Origin: Mycteria americana
Lineage: Eukaryota > Chordata > Aves > Ciconiiformes > Ciconiidae
Direction: 5' to 3'
Assembly (NCBI RefSeq): GCF_035582795.1
Contig: NC_134366.1
Location: 113,202,256 to 113,266,255, forward strand
DNA length: 64,000 bases
A model generated the notes under the pieces. That model was not told where the DNA came from and ran no database searches. It saw only the letters and a list, made by a program, of their open reading frames with translations. Below, one piece after another: positions 36,601-50,900 of this stretch. The stretch's first letter is position 1. Every line of letters starts with the position of its first letter. Position numbers and translations under genes: made by a program.

Positions 36601-38790
36601 TATTGGCTTTGACTGGAAAAGAGCTATAACATAGAAGTTAAATTCATTATGAGTGCCTGTAGTCATAGTATACAGATAACAGATGACGAGATGAACAAAG
36701 ATGAAGCTCACAGGATGGTTGAATGTTAAAGATGTTGGTGTTGGGTAGCAGTTGAGCTAAGAGCAAGACAGATGGCATGGAGCCATCAGCAGTAGAAGGG
36801 AAAGAAAAGTAACATAAAGGACCTACTTCATAATTTCTGAATAAAATCTGCGAAATTTCTTGTGTATGGCTAGACCACCCAGTGCTCCAGTCATTTTCAG
36901 CTATTGGCAGCCACACGGCGGTAGGTGAAATTCAGAGCAGCCTTTTGTGTATTGATGCTCAGAATACACTAGGACACAAAAGAGACTAAAACCAGCTTTG
37001 CCTTCCACCATCATGGCTTGCTGCTTTTTGTGCTATTTCTACTCTCAGTACCTATTATACCAGAGCAGTGTATAATGTAGAAGAATACAATATGAGATGG
37101 TATTCTTGACTTATGGTACTACTTCATGAACACTGCAAAAATTATTAACTTGCACATAAATTTTCAGGTTTATTAGTACAGCTCTAAAAGGAGGGAAATA
37201 AATAATAGGATACAAGTAGCTTTCCAGCAGGACAAAAATGGGAATTTAGAGAGCTGGAAATCATCTGTGATTTAAAACGAAGTTAAAGTATAACTTGAGC
37301 AGAAATGACTCTGAAGGTACTGTATCTGATGAAACATGATGACATACTTTTACATTCAGGCAAAATGGCAGCGTGCAAAACTGTGCTGTATAAGGTACTG
37401 GCTCCAGGTTGCAAGCGTAAAGCCAAACCAAAATTAAACATATATATCCACTATTTTAAGAGCATACTGAGGGTAATTTTAAGGGGAAAAATAACTAAAA
37501 ATGCCTAACAAAGCAATTTCATAAAATAAAAAAGAAAGCAAATGGCTTTTTCCAGTTATTTTCAATTTATCTCTTTATAGCCTTCTCCTCCCTGGGGAAA
37601 TAATAATTAAAAAACAGTAATTGTGAGGACTTTTACTCATTGCTTGTTAAACAGAATAAAGCATTACTGAGGCATCCTTAGCTGAGTCCTCAAGCTGAAG
37701 TGTGAGATAACTCTCATAGAACAGGTATGCTATTAACAACAAAATATAAATAATTTATATCAAAAGCAGAACAAGAACTAAAATATTTTATGTTATAGCT
37801 CATACCAGTGATAACTGCACCATCCTGATTACTCAGGACACTGATTCTGCATCATAAAAATCACCATATTTACATTCCATAGCTAGAACTTGCAGTTAAA
37901 ACAATTTTCTTTATATAGTCTTGCAGCTGCAGACATGAGCACTACTAAGGCACTACTAAGGAGTATTATATCTTTCTTGGAGACCTTTGTCTCTCACAAG
38001 ATGAGATTCACAAGATGCATTCTTGTAAGATCTTATATTTTTCTTCATAAATGTGAGAATGGGATCCAGGCAACAGTTAGTTACTTCCACTTTTGTTTCT
38101 TTATGATGGATATTTAATGTAATACAGGAATGGGTACAGAAGCCTCTAAAATAGCTCAGAAACTGATGTACTAGCTCAAAATGTCAGCCGGTGAATACTC
38201 AGCTTAACAATCCCTGGCTTCATAAATTCATTTTGAAAGGCAAACCAAAATTAAGCAAACATTTCAGCCTTTTCAAAGAGCTTCATGAGAACAATCATAT
38301 GTTAAAAAAGGAATTTTTCTGGGTCGTGGAATCTGTCTGTCCATTTGTATTAGCGGATAATAAGGAACTGAATTTAAAAGACAACTGGGGAGCTATCTGA
38401 ATTTTAGAAGACTTCAGACCTGCTGCTAAAGGCTTTGAGACCATATGCTTTGCTCCTATAAATGTGTTTTTTAGAAGATACTCAGGGATTTCAGTAGGGG
38501 CAATGAGCAAGGTGAGATCCACTTTTTAAGTCTTTGGTAAAATGGCTAAATAGCAACGATTCAGGCAACTGGACCATCAAAACCACCCTATTACTATTAA
38601 ACTGTTGCTTTAAAGGCAAAAATAAGGAAGCAGTAGTAGCAAGCAGAACAGTGAAAAATGTAGTATTACTGTTTCTACCAGCTAGCTATTATTCTTCTTC
38701 GTTTTAAAAATTAGTTGCCTTGAAAAAGCAGAAGAGATGTGCCACAATATCTTGAATTTCCTTTCTCCCCAAAGCAAAGGAATTTAATTT
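30647..38790. other. DOK6 last intron, middle part
   Basis: This is presumed intronic DNA, AT-rich, with no exon or named repeat seen on either strand. There is a perfect tandem duplication of CTTTCTATGAAATAG at 33706-33735, and a shorter one (CACTACTAAGG units) near 37947-37970. Confidence 0.4.
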
Positions 38791-38799
38791 GAAAAGAAA

Positions 38800-38969
38800 A
38801 AAGCAAAGAAAAGCAAAGAAAAGAGAAGAGAAGAGAAGAGAAGAGAAGAGAAGAGAAGAGAAGAGAAGAGAAGAGAAGAAAAGAAAAGAAAAGAAAAGAA
38901 AAGAAAAGAAAAGAAAAGAAAAGAAAAGAAAAGAAAAGAGAAGAAAAGAAAAGAGAAAAGAAAAGAAAT
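38800..38969. repeat. AAGAG/AAGAA pentanucleotide microsatellite
   Basis: A tandem 5-mer array lies here: about eleven AAGAG units (38821-38875) followed by about eighteen AAGAA-type units with a few AAGAG variants. Bases 38815-38968 are all purine on the + strand (154 nt). Open frames of the F-S-F-L-F-F type on the - strand are products of the repeat. Confidence 0.97.
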
Positions 38970-41279
38970 GAAAAAGCTGTACAACCCATGTTTTTTCTTT
39001 TTGTGTACTTAAGTCACACAAAAGAAAAAAATGTGATGTAGGTGCTTGGACAACAGCACCTCTGCAAGAACTGGGGTGGAGGAAAAGGAAGTATAGTCTT
39101 CGTATTTTAACTTTGAAGTAAATAAAGGAGGCAAATAGCATTCTTCACTAAGTTTAAGAACAGAGGCACTCTCTGAAAGAAAGCATTTCATCCCTTCCTC
39201 AAAACAGGATGTGATTTTTGGTTCATTGAGTATCACCCTTTGATCAGAGACTTTACATCTACTGTAGTAATTTGTGTGATTTTGCACAGAGTCCATCCTT
39301 TTCAATTCTTTTAATGTCCTATTTTTGCCTAACAAGAACCTAATATATATATATATTTAACTTACCAACCAGAATCTATGAAGCCAATGAGAATAATTTC
39401 AAATTATGAGCAATACCAAACTACTATGAGGATCTGTCCCTTGCTCAACCCACCTGTGATGTAGTAGGATTAGGGTTGGGAGGTTTCCCGGTTTCCAGTC
39501 TTTCTGCCTAGAACATCATACAGAGCCTAAAACACTCTTTTTGGTATTCTGTAGTAACAGTGATCACTCTGCTACCTGCTTTACTCCTTGATGCTCAAAG
39601 GTAAGGCAGAGGGATGAAGTACAGTCCTTTTTAGGGAGACAGAGTGCACCTCTTCAGTCTTTTCTTATTTTCCCTCCGTTAGTATCACCTTCTACTGCAT
39701 CTAGCTCCTGCCTCACTAGAAACAACTAGAAAGCAGAGCTAGTGCAGTAGGACTTGTCTCTAAATTAAATGATAGTAAATGTGCATACAGAAAAGATAAG
39801 GGGACTTGGTGATGTTTTTTTCAAATACTGCTGGCTGATGTATTTATTTGAAGTTTGTTCCCTGTGTCTCTCTCAAGTCTGCTATTTTAACTTATTTCTC
39901 CCACTATATACAACATTTAATATTATTTATTGTTAGGAAGTTTTTTTTAAAAAACCAACAACAAAAAAAATCATTTCCAGATGCTAGTCTTTTTACAAAT
40001 AACTTGAATCTGCATTACTGTTCATTTTAGATGACAAAATATTTATATATTCAGCAGTTCCATGAAATGGAGTAACTTTACCCATTTTGGCATGCATACA
40101 TATTTCTTTGCTTATTTTTGAGAAATCTCCTAAATTCTTAGACTTCAACAGAATTCAAACATACTTTTGCTCTGATAAATGAGAGCCAACTGGCATTGTG
40201 CCACTTGTCTTCTGTTGGCCTTAACTGAATAAGAATTGAAAAACTGGTCAATGACAAATGACAAAAAAGGAGACATATTTGACTTTTTAAAATTTGGAGA
40301 AATAATAATTTTAATATTAAACTAAAGTATTATTTTTCATTTCCCCCCAAATATTCCCAAATCATTCAAATATTGTCAAACAATAGATGATGGAAAACTA
40401 TTTCTGATAAGATGATCAGATATAACTGAATTTTCCTAAGGATTCATACATCCCCTATTTCCATATTTCCATAACTTGTTTTTTAACTTCATCAGCAATA
40501 CCATGCATAAACATTTTCCATTAAGCATTACAGAGTGATCTGTGGAAAATGTATAATTTAATATCAAGAATCTTAAAAACATTCTAGTAGATTTTGAATA
40601 TTTTTAATTTTTACTATTTTTTGTCATAGGATTTATTTCTATGTTGGATTTATGTTATATACCCAGATCATGTCTCAGATTAAAAACCCTCTTTCTCTAT
40701 TATGTGTTCCTCAAGTGCCCATGCATTTCAAAGGGGACTTGATAAAAAAGGATGCTTTATAGAGCATATACTAAATATTATTGAGGGAAATGAAGAGAAA
40801 TATATGGAAGTATAGTAAGCTGTGACACACCGTTAACCATTTTATCACCTGTAATGTGTCTTGCTGGACTCCTTTGGCTGTTTACCTGCCTTAGAAACTC
40901 TAAATAAATCCTTTTTTTTAAACTGGTGCTTTATCAGCTGGAATACCATTGCTGCTTAAAAGATTTTAATATCCTAGCTCCATTCATCACAGCTGCTGTC
41001 ATGTCACAGCACTTAGCAGAATGTCCCACTGTCATATGAGAAGTTAGCACACCTGCTGAAAACTGTGAATATTAATTAACTGTATTACAATGCAAATTTT
41101 TTTCATGCACCAGAAAAGTGTATCGTTTGGATATAAAGCATCTGGATGAGAACAATCTGGTCCCACCTGAAAAGTGGAAACTTCTTTTCCCCAAAAGTAA
41201 TTTCCTGATAAAACAAGAGCGTATTATATTTCACATTCTGTTGTACTTTTTGGCTGACTGAGTTTTGCTGAGAAATAAC
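38970..41279. other. DOK6 last intron, no element seen
   Basis: This AT-rich, presumably intronic DNA has no recognisable exon, RNA or mobile element. A short TA repeat lies near 39342-39355. Confidence 0.4.
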
Positions 41280-41990
41280 TAGCCAAAATCCCTCTTCTGG
41301 TTTAAACGTTCTCGATGAGCTGGATTACTTTTTCTTCCACCACCAACACACCACTGAAGCAGAGTGCAGCTTTTTGCGCGCCCAGGTTTCCCTCTGGTCT
41401 CCATCACTGTTCCAGGTATCAGCTGCAGCCCTGCAATTCCACCTTCTTCTGGAGGATTGCTCCCAGCCGCCATAGAAATGACTTCTGGGTTTTGAAAGCA
41501 AAGGCTGATTTAGGACCTGCCGCCCCTCCATCCCCTCAAAGGCTCACAACCCCGTTTCGCAGTGCATCTTGCTGCGGGCACACCTGATTACCGCACACGC
41601 GCTGGGCTCTGTTGTGTGCAGCGCGAAAGCCAAGTGCGAGGCCAACAGTATAAAAACCCCCTCAGCCTCATTCAGTAATTGGGACTCCGGCTGCAGCCTC
41701 ACAAAGCAGCCAGTTTTCCTTACACTGTTCACTGCTCGGATAATTGGTGTGACATTTTGTTTCTCCCTTCGCTGGGAGAAGACACTTGGGCAGAAAGAGC
41801 TTTCTTCCAGCACATGCCTCTGGCCCCCAGTAAGAGGGCAATTATGCTTCGTGGTTCAGGGGCTGATACCTTTTCCAGGGTGGTCAAGAGCGACCGTCCC
41901 CTGCTCTATCACTCTGCTGAAAATGAGGCATGATGGAAAAACAGAGCGAACGTGCTTCCTGCAAATTTATGCTGCCAGGTAATTATATAC
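41280..41990 (+). promoter_or_regulatory. GC-rich island with TATA box, unexplained
   Basis: This 0.7-kb stretch is clearly GC-richer than the intron around it, with a local cluster of CpG (GCGCGCCC, CACGCGCTGG, GCAGCGCGAAAG, AAGTGCGAGG). TATAAAAA lies at 41649-41656 on the + strand after this cluster. Donor-like sites follow (CA/GTAAGA near 41829, CAG/GTAATT near 41980). This layout would suit the first exon of an intronic non-coding RNA or an enhancer, on the strand opposite to DOK6. The overlapping frames here match no family I know, so I do not call a protein. Confidence 0.25.
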
Positions 41991-44900
41991 AGATAAAACC
42001 TGCCAGTCACATAATTAGGTATGATGCCCGTGCCATTTCTCTCCCCCTCCAAAATCTGATGCCTAAGCAGAATTGCTTGCCAAGTATGTGGTACACAGGT
42101 TTAACTATTTCAGATAAACCAGAGGTATCCATGGATTAACAGTGACCTTCTAGGTTCGAAATTGTAGCTCTGTTTGCCGTTTCTCCCTATGTCACTTCTG
42201 CTCTTTGTTAGCTCTTTAGGAATGGGACAGCTTATGCTACTGCGGTGCAGTTTCATATATTGGTTTATATCTTGAATTTCTGAGAGTTCTCAGCTCTATT
42301 TCACTTCAGAAGAAATCTCTGTCTTCAAATACCACAGCAAGGGACTATAGAAATTCTGTAAACAGAGTTAAAATATTGACCACAGCATTAGCAAAGATAT
42401 TGTAATCTTATGAATTAGATTTCAGTCATGAGATCTGTTGGATATGAAACTGTAATAGTACTCTTCTTGCAGCACTCACTGGCTGCAACAGACAAAAGGC
42501 TACAACTCTGACCGAACAACAGATTCAACCCCAAAGAAACTTATCTTTTTTTTATCAGTATTAACATTATATAGACTGTACCAATTAAGGAGTATGATCT
42601 AGATTCACAAGTTTAGGAATATTGTTCCAACTGAGCATTTTTACAGTCAAAATATCATAAGAGCAATGTGATGCAATCAAATAAATAAGCAACAGTTAAA
42701 GATTATCAGCTTTGTGGCTGAGCTGCTGCAATATTGTCTTTGAACAAATCACACACAACTTCCCTCAAATAAACAAACACGCCACTAAGGGAATGGTTTC
42801 ACCCTGTAAGCTATTATAAAATGTCCAATCAAAGACAAGCTACATTCACCAGAGGGCAACCCAGCACTCTCCAGCATGAAAAAGGTTCTGTTTTATAAAT
42901 ATTCATATACAGGTAAGCCAGCTATAGTCAGATTCTCCAAAGCTCATAAACAGAACAGCAACAAACACGGCAGCTAAGTTATTTCCAAGTGAAACAAATT
43001 GAGCTTCTCAGAATAAAAGGAGAGACCAATAGGAAATGCCTTTAGGGTTTAAAACAACATAGCAGCATTTCAAGCCTTTATTTTCTTTATTGTTGCGGAT
43101 ATCTGTAAGAACAGATGGTTTCAAAATGATGTGTTTCCATTTAGGCTTCTGCTGTACTGTATTTATGAGAGTGTATAGTCACAAGACATATGCCACCTGG
43201 CTTTGAGCTGTGATTCATTCAGCTGCAGAATGGTATTAGGTGAAAATCTTTTGCAATATTGAAGAAGTTGCTGGAATTTTGTAGGGAAAAAACTCCTGCA
43301 GTTTGAAGCACTCTACCTTGTTTCAGTAAGAATAACTATACCTGATATTCTGTCCAGAAGAAGAGTAAGGAAGAAGAAAGAGTAAGTGGCTCTTGTAGAT
43401 CCAGGAGGTAGCCTGTTATTCCATTGTCATTGACAAAGACCAAGGAACAAATCTCACAATCCACATGAGTAATGAGAATTAGTTCTTGAAATCTAGTCCT
43501 GAAGTCTCATTTCCAACCACAGATCTAGTGCATGATCCACAAAAGTTATTTATTCCCTTCTGCAAAAATATATGTGGCTGGGTACATGCACAGTTGTGTA
43601 TCTTTATGTATACAGAAGAGCCATAAGTGCATTTAAAAGACATGCTGCGTTTTCTCCTTTCAGCTGTAGTTTTTGAACAATGCTTTGTGGAACCTATTAG
43701 TTCTGATAGAGTCCTTCTGGAAAAGAGTGGAAGGTGACAGAGAATTAATCAAAGACTTCTCCTGGCATTAATCCACTCACAGGGGTTGAATACACATTTT
43801 CTAAGGGCCAAAGCAGAGACACCTACATGTGGTAGCTACAAGATTTGTTCTGTATGTATATACCCATACTACTGACAGAAAGAAGCAAGGAGAGAGGGAA
43901 GTGACCTGTCATTTGAGTCTCAACACAAGCTGCCAACAAGACTCTTCTCTCTCCTGTTCAATGTTCCTCACTGTGAATCCTCTGATCACAACATAGCCAA
44001 ACTATGGTTTTGGAAATATGTAATGTAGGAAAGAAAAAATTTTAAATTTCCACACACTAATGAACCCACTTGAGAACAGTTTAAATTTGGTGACACATTT
44101 AGGCTAACACAGGAGTTCACCTCTGTCTATTCCATGTACCTAGTGCCATGGGATCCAGAACCAAAGAAAGGAAACTATTGGGGAAAACAAAGCAAGCTGA
44201 AAAGCTTAAATGCAATAAAAAATATCCTTTACTTATCAAAGAGTGAGGAGACATTGTAATCCTTCCATGTGAAACAGCTAGAAATTTAAAGAACTGTTTC
44301 TTTTATCCCTGGTTGATTTACTCTGGTTGATTTCCTCAGTCTTGCAAAAGATTTCTGCCTAATATGACTCTGAAGCTCGATGAATCACAGCTTGAAAATG
44401 GGAAGATGTACATGTTTCTGATCATTGTTAAATGTACTTGACCAAATTCTGAAGTGAAGAATGTTTTCACTTTGGAAATACTTGAAAATGTACTTCTTTA
44501 AAAGCTAAGTTTGCAAGAAAAGTGCCAACACTGTTTTGAGACTCAGCAAATATATTTATAGCCATTCAAAAAAAAAAAAGCAAAAAAAAAAAAAAGCTTG
44601 TTTCTATTTTAACACCAGATAAGCACACAGACAACCCACATGGAGTTTCATAGATAAGCTATTGAGAAGGTGATTTGCTTTGACTGATCAGCCATATAGG
44701 CAGGTCTTGGGAGCCTTGTCATGGTTATTCAATGCAGGAGGTGCAGGCCAGACTCTGAACTCATCTCATATGAAGTAAACAGAAAAATAATTGCAGTTAT
44801 ATTACATATACAACTGTAGGTGTACATGTATTATAGTGTAACGTTACTTATGTTGTAGCCAGAGCATAAGATAAGATTTGGGGTCAGAACTTTGCATTCC

Positions 44901-47900
44901 TTTCTAGATACATCATACAAGTCATAGGTATGCAAGGAATTAAATAATACATTCCAAAGTGAAGAATAGATACTATCAAACAGTTGTGTGCTCACATAGG
45001 AATTCTTTAATTTTTCCCCAATTTTGTCCCTATGAGCTGGGAAAAGCTCAAAGAAATGTTAATAAAGAATACAGAATAAATCTACTATTAAAGGTCATCT
45101 CTCTTTAAATGCAGGAAGGCTTTTAAAAATAATCTTTCAGTCCCTGAACTGAAATTTCAAACTCTTTTCAAACTTTTCATTTATTGGCTCAGACTTCCAG
45201 CACATACACCAGCTATTGCAGATATATATGAGACTGATGTCTTTTGTGGGAATCTTCACTTTAAAAATTGAGGAGAAAAACTACTCGTATTTCACACAAC
45301 CCACTGAATGGAAGGGAACACCTTTTATTCACTCAGACTACACACTCAGATAACTAACGCAGGTGCAGAAGCTTGCTCTTGTAACAACAGTATCAGCTGG
45401 ACTCAACACCACCCTCTCAAGAGGAATGGGCTAGGGAGAATGACACATCTGGGATAATTCTGGGAATTTAGCAGGGGAAAAAAAGTACAGCCTGAAAAAA
45501 GTTGTACATGTCTGTGCTAAATCTATGCTGTCGTTGTACATTGTCGCAGCTGGTGGCTGCTCAGGGATCCAATTTAAAGGAGATTCCCTTGACACAGAAA
45601 TGTAACAAAACAGGGAATCTCTTACTCTTTTCCTGTGATCTCTGCTAGTTCAGGAAGAGACAGCATACTGTTTTCAGTGTGCTACAACCCAAGCTGCCAT
45701 TTTCCTAACAAGGTAAATGGTGAAGACACCCAAAGAGTGGTGACCATGCAATAAGAATATTTGCCATTACTCATTTAGTAATTTCCAAGATGCTGGTCAC
45801 TGCCTTGACATAGCATGGCACTACAAAAGACAAAGAGCTTGGGCATCCTTTACTTCTGTGTTCCCCTCATCCCAAATGACCACTTTTGCTGGTGTTAAAT
45901 TTACCAAACCTAACTCACGCAAACTGAAATTGCAATGGAGTATGGTTTATTGTTGTAGGAAAGATTATTTTTAAAGACAGCAGATTCTGTGCCCCAACTC
46001 CTGCTTATGTCAAGGGCACTTTCAGGTCCTCCTGTTGTGTATTGTACTGAACATCAGACCTTAATTCCCTGGCTCTGAAGCCATACCATGTTTAGTTGGG
46101 CCCAGAAAATGTTCTTTTTTGTCACATAGCACAGTATTCCAGTTTGAAATGTGTTTATGTTTCTAGGTTGCATTCTCTCACCCAGACATACACAGATTTA
46201 TCCATCATGTAAACTTCCAGAAAGAAGTTAAAAGTCTGAGAATGTATTTAATAAGGAGGACATTTAAAGCCACAATTTTGGCTTTAATGGATAATTAATA
46301 ATGGGTGATAATTTGGCTGTATGATATCAGATATTGAATGAAAGTACAGATTGACAACATCATAATGCCTATTTTTTACTGTATTATTAAACAAACAAGA
46401 AGAACAATTAGAATGAGTTGCACAATGGAAAGTAATTAATGGTAGCATAGATGTTTTTTCCCCCCTACATACTTTGCCTGAGAATAACACTGAACCAGGA
46501 GCACTGTACGGCCACACATACAAACAAAATGCTAAAACTTAGCAATGTGGGAATGAAACAAAGCACTTGTTTCATGTGACAACTTCACAACAATTAAAAG
46601 AAGGAATATCATGCTAAGAAATGAAAATTATCATTCTTATGCTCTGTTTTTTCTGAATTTAAATGAAAACATGCACTGGCATTTGGATTTAGATTCACAA
46701 CTTGTAGAAGAAGGAATATTTTAAACTTCTAAAAGTTTCACCAGAAAATTAATGTCTCCATCCTGCTGTTATGCTAAAATTGTGGAAAAGGAACCCAGCA
46801 CTGTAGGTTTAATATTGCTAAGGAAATAGCAGTTCTCCCACTGTCAAGACTACATGCAGAACTATGATAAGCCTGCTCTAAGAAATGCCTACTTTCATGA
46901 TGAAATGCATAGTAAATAATTTCTCCAGGAAAAAGGAATTTGTGCTGCACTTGAGATCATCATAGTGTCAAACAGAAGAAGAAAAGTATAAAGATACACA
47001 TTGGAAAGTTCTTCTGAATAGCAAAAACACATACAAACATGAAATACAGCCCATCTCAACAGACTCTTGTTTCAGTTAGCTGAACAGCCTGGATGGAATT
47101 TTGTTAGCGCAGTAAAGCTAACAACTCTGCTCCTCTGTTACAACGTTTTAGTGAGTACGACTCAACTTCTCTTATCAAGTATGTTACCCTTGTGCTAAAG
47201 CATTCCTTTGAAGTTGTCACTTTTGATTGGGAAGGGTTCAGCACTTGGGCACACAGAAAAAATATTTGCATGCAATCATCAGCACAATTTTTTTTTGAGC
47301 ATCCTAGGTGGACCAATCCAATCAAGTTTATGAATGAGTCTGATTAATAATGATTAATATTGAATCAAAGTAGAAGTTGTAGAAGTTGCTGCATTATAGT
47401 ATTTCTACTGCTCTGTAATAGATTTGTGGTTTGTAAGTAGTTGTGTTTGTGTACAGTTACAGAAAAAGTTTTGAAAAAAACCCCTGGTTTAGCCTATCCT
47501 GTTTTCCTTTTAAAGACCTAATATCTAGTGGTATGAAGCTCTGTCTGGAGGAGTACGTATGTCACTTACCTTTTCCTCTAACTGTGATATGGATGCACTT
47601 AAGCAATCTTGTAACTGCTGTCCCTTCTGATCACAAAATGGCATTTGGTCTATGAGCCAATTAGTTTTGCCAAGTTTGCAAATTACCAGAGGGACCACAT
47701 TTGTCGTCTTTAGAAACTGACTGTTTCATACATTGTTTTGATGGCTTAGATGTTAGACATTATTTAGACATGAAAGCCCTCCCTTACTCATTAGCAGTTA
47801 ATGGACTGGGAGCAAAGGAAACAGCTAACATTTATTTCATAAAGTCATCTTTAATGAGAAGCTCTAGCAGTGGACTGAAATCAGTTAAGGAAGTGAGAAG

Positions 47901-50900
47901 AAAAATAAACTCTCTGAGAAAAATATAACTTTTAAATATGAGAATCAATAATCTACCCCATAGCTAACACAAGTAATATGATAAGTTACAGACTAAGAAG
48001 TTATCTTGATCCTGCATTTTCAAATGCTCCTCTCATTTAATTTCTGTCCTCCATTGGTTTATTCTAACATTGGAAATTTGTAGAAAAGTCCACTTGTATA
48101 CAACAACCTCTGGCAGAAGTCACTCCTTCTTATTCCCAAAAAATATGGAATTACCACCCAAAGTAAGCATATCTCAGGTCTGACCTAATACTGACCTATT
48201 TCCATTTACAGAAAAACTGAAGTCTCTTTAGAGCAACCCCCACATTTTCTTGCAGTGACATGTACTTTTTTGGCATTCAATGGCAATAATGACAATAAAT
48301 ATATCTCTTAGAGCCCTCTAATTGTAGTCAATAGCTACATACTGTGCATGTGACAGTGAAACCTAGCATGTCTCTTGACCTATGGGAAGGTGTTCAGCTA
48401 ATTTATTCCTTTTTATAGAAATAATTTGTGTCTCTTGGTATCATGGTGAGTGGAGAATGTGCCTCTCCTTTGGGTAAATTCTGGGTGCCTCTGTTCCAAG
48501 CAGTTTCAGCCATTTCAGCAATATAATAAGACTGTGTCATAAACCCCCCTGTTCTCATCATATTTACTCTATATTTTTGTCCAAAACCACATGGATGTTG
48601 ATGATAGGTTATGATTTTATGACATTTATGGGTAGATTATACCATCTTACTGTAAGCTGATTATATTTAGAACAACAGAAATGCAAATAAAGTAAAATAA
48701 CACACTGTTTCTTGTATGGATATTCAACGTGAGCGAGCAACAAAAAAAGTGTACTTAATATGAAGAAAAGGTTAAATGTTAAGATAAAATTTATACACAG
48801 ATGAGTATCACTATTCCCACATTCATTCACCCTTTCATTACAGTATTTTGTATTTCTTTTATAAAGAGCTGAATGTGCTGTGACAAGGGTTTTTTTGCTA
48901 TTGTCTTTGCCTGAATTTTACTGCACGCAGTGCTGGCCTTTGCTAATACAGTGAATAGAATTATAATTCTGTCATCTATTATAGTTATACTACCAGGAAA
49001 TTACAGAACAGATCAGTGGATCACATGTCTCAAACGATACTGAGGATATATGTTGGAAGTCAGTATGACTTTTCCTCCCTTTTGCTAGGAAATTTCAATT
49101 GGAAAATAAGATAATTAAAATATTTAAGACAAAGCTGATTAATGATCCAGATGTTCGCTGAAATCTATGCATGTGAGCTAATCCTTTAAGAATGATTACT
49201 GATAAGGTAATTTGTTCACAAACACAGTTAGTTCCTCTTGTCTGATAATAGTGCTTAATCTCCTTGGCACGTTAAATGCAATCCTGAAAATAACAAAGTC
49301 GTTCTCACCAGAAAATACAGTAACAAAAGATTAAATATAACCATCTATACAGAGGTCCAAAATTGGTTTTGATTGCTGTTGCTAGAACTAATGCAAGATA
49401 AAGAACGTAAATGTAATCAAAGTGTGAAAATATCAAGTAAAAGGCCACTCCTAAGTGATCTGTCTTATTTCAACAAATAAGAAAAGGAAATGATACAAAC
49501 ATAAGTCTAGCCAAATACAGATGTAGAATTGAGTTAGTTTATGCATGCATGCACTTTGAGAAAATAAGGTTATGAGCAGATCTATATTACACAAAAGACA
49601 AGCAGTTTTCAAAGTTAGGAAGCATCTTTGAGTAAACTTTCTTATATTTTATTAAATTAATTTTATTTGTGAAATGAATAAATGTAAATTTGAATTGAAT
49701 GATAACCAATTGAATGATATCAATACAATACACTTTTTGCCTAGTTTTTTTCTCTAAAGTAAAACATTTTAGAAATGGATTTTAATTTCTAACTGTTGAT
49801 AGTGTGTTAAATTATTGGATTATACAGATTTTACTTCTCAAAATATTTGAAAGTGTGGTATTATTTGTGGCCACTCTCTCATAACATAAAGTCAAAAAAG
49901 TAAGGTCTCCCAAACAATTTGGAAGATTTGTATTTAAACTTTTAATTTACTGGAAGAAATCCAGTAATAGTTTTTAATATGCAAAATCTTCTGTCAAAAT
50001 TGAGCTACTTAATAGTGTCTTTAAAAAGCTAATTTCTTCTTAGGGCACCATCTATATTATATACACACATAAAAAACTACTTTATATTTAGATAATGGAT
50101 ATAAAATGGACATTTCTGATGTTCTTCCTTTTCCTAGAAACTACATATATAATTCAGAACGTTTTCTATTTTCATCATGACTTTCGTTTGTAGAATTGTT
50201 AATTTAAGTTTCACATATTTTAGTACACAGATACTATGTTTCTAGAAGCATTGCATGTACAGATAGATCTGACAGATAAAATGCATAAGCATTGTTCTCG
50301 CCAGAAGGCAGAAAGTACATTTCTGTTCCTTCGATCCTGGAAAAGGCTATATGATATTGTCACTACAGTGCTTTTATTAATATTCCAGGGCAGAGAACAA
50401 AACGTTTCATATTTTTCAGTCACTATAAAACATAACCTCACCTTCTTCTTCCCTCTCTATTTTCAATAGCATTACAAAAGTCTATGATATTAAACACACT
50501 CCTTCCTCTAGGTCAAATAAATGATAGACTATATAGCCCTCCTACAGTTTGATCAAACGTAAAGGTGCTCATTGTTAGTAGCTATAAGATAAGCTGTAGA
50601 TGCAATGTACTCTTTCTAAGCAATTGGTAATCAAAAGAAAAAAGTTTAATGTATTTCCTCTTTCTCCTATGATGCTCAAGCTCAAATCCAAACTGAAAAT
50701 CTCCAGCCATGAAAATACAGCAGTTATTAAAAATAAGCTTAAATCCAGGCACACAGCTTCTTTGGTGGGAGGGACCCAATATGATATTGATTATTCACTT
50801 TTTGAAAAGTTCTCTTTCCAGAAAAAAATTCTCAGAAAACATCCTCCCACTCCCACCTCCCCTTCCCTCCTATCCTGAGGTATCTCAGCTATTTTCTGTC

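Noticed and set aside
38704..39141. Phe/Ser/Leu-rich open frames on the - strand
   Set aside because: They are translations of the AAGAG/AAGAA microsatellite; three frames are open because the repeat lacks stops.
41315..41982. Frames of 60-137 codons around the GC-rich island
   Set aside because: They have no domain or conserved motif; kept only as a possible regulatory island.
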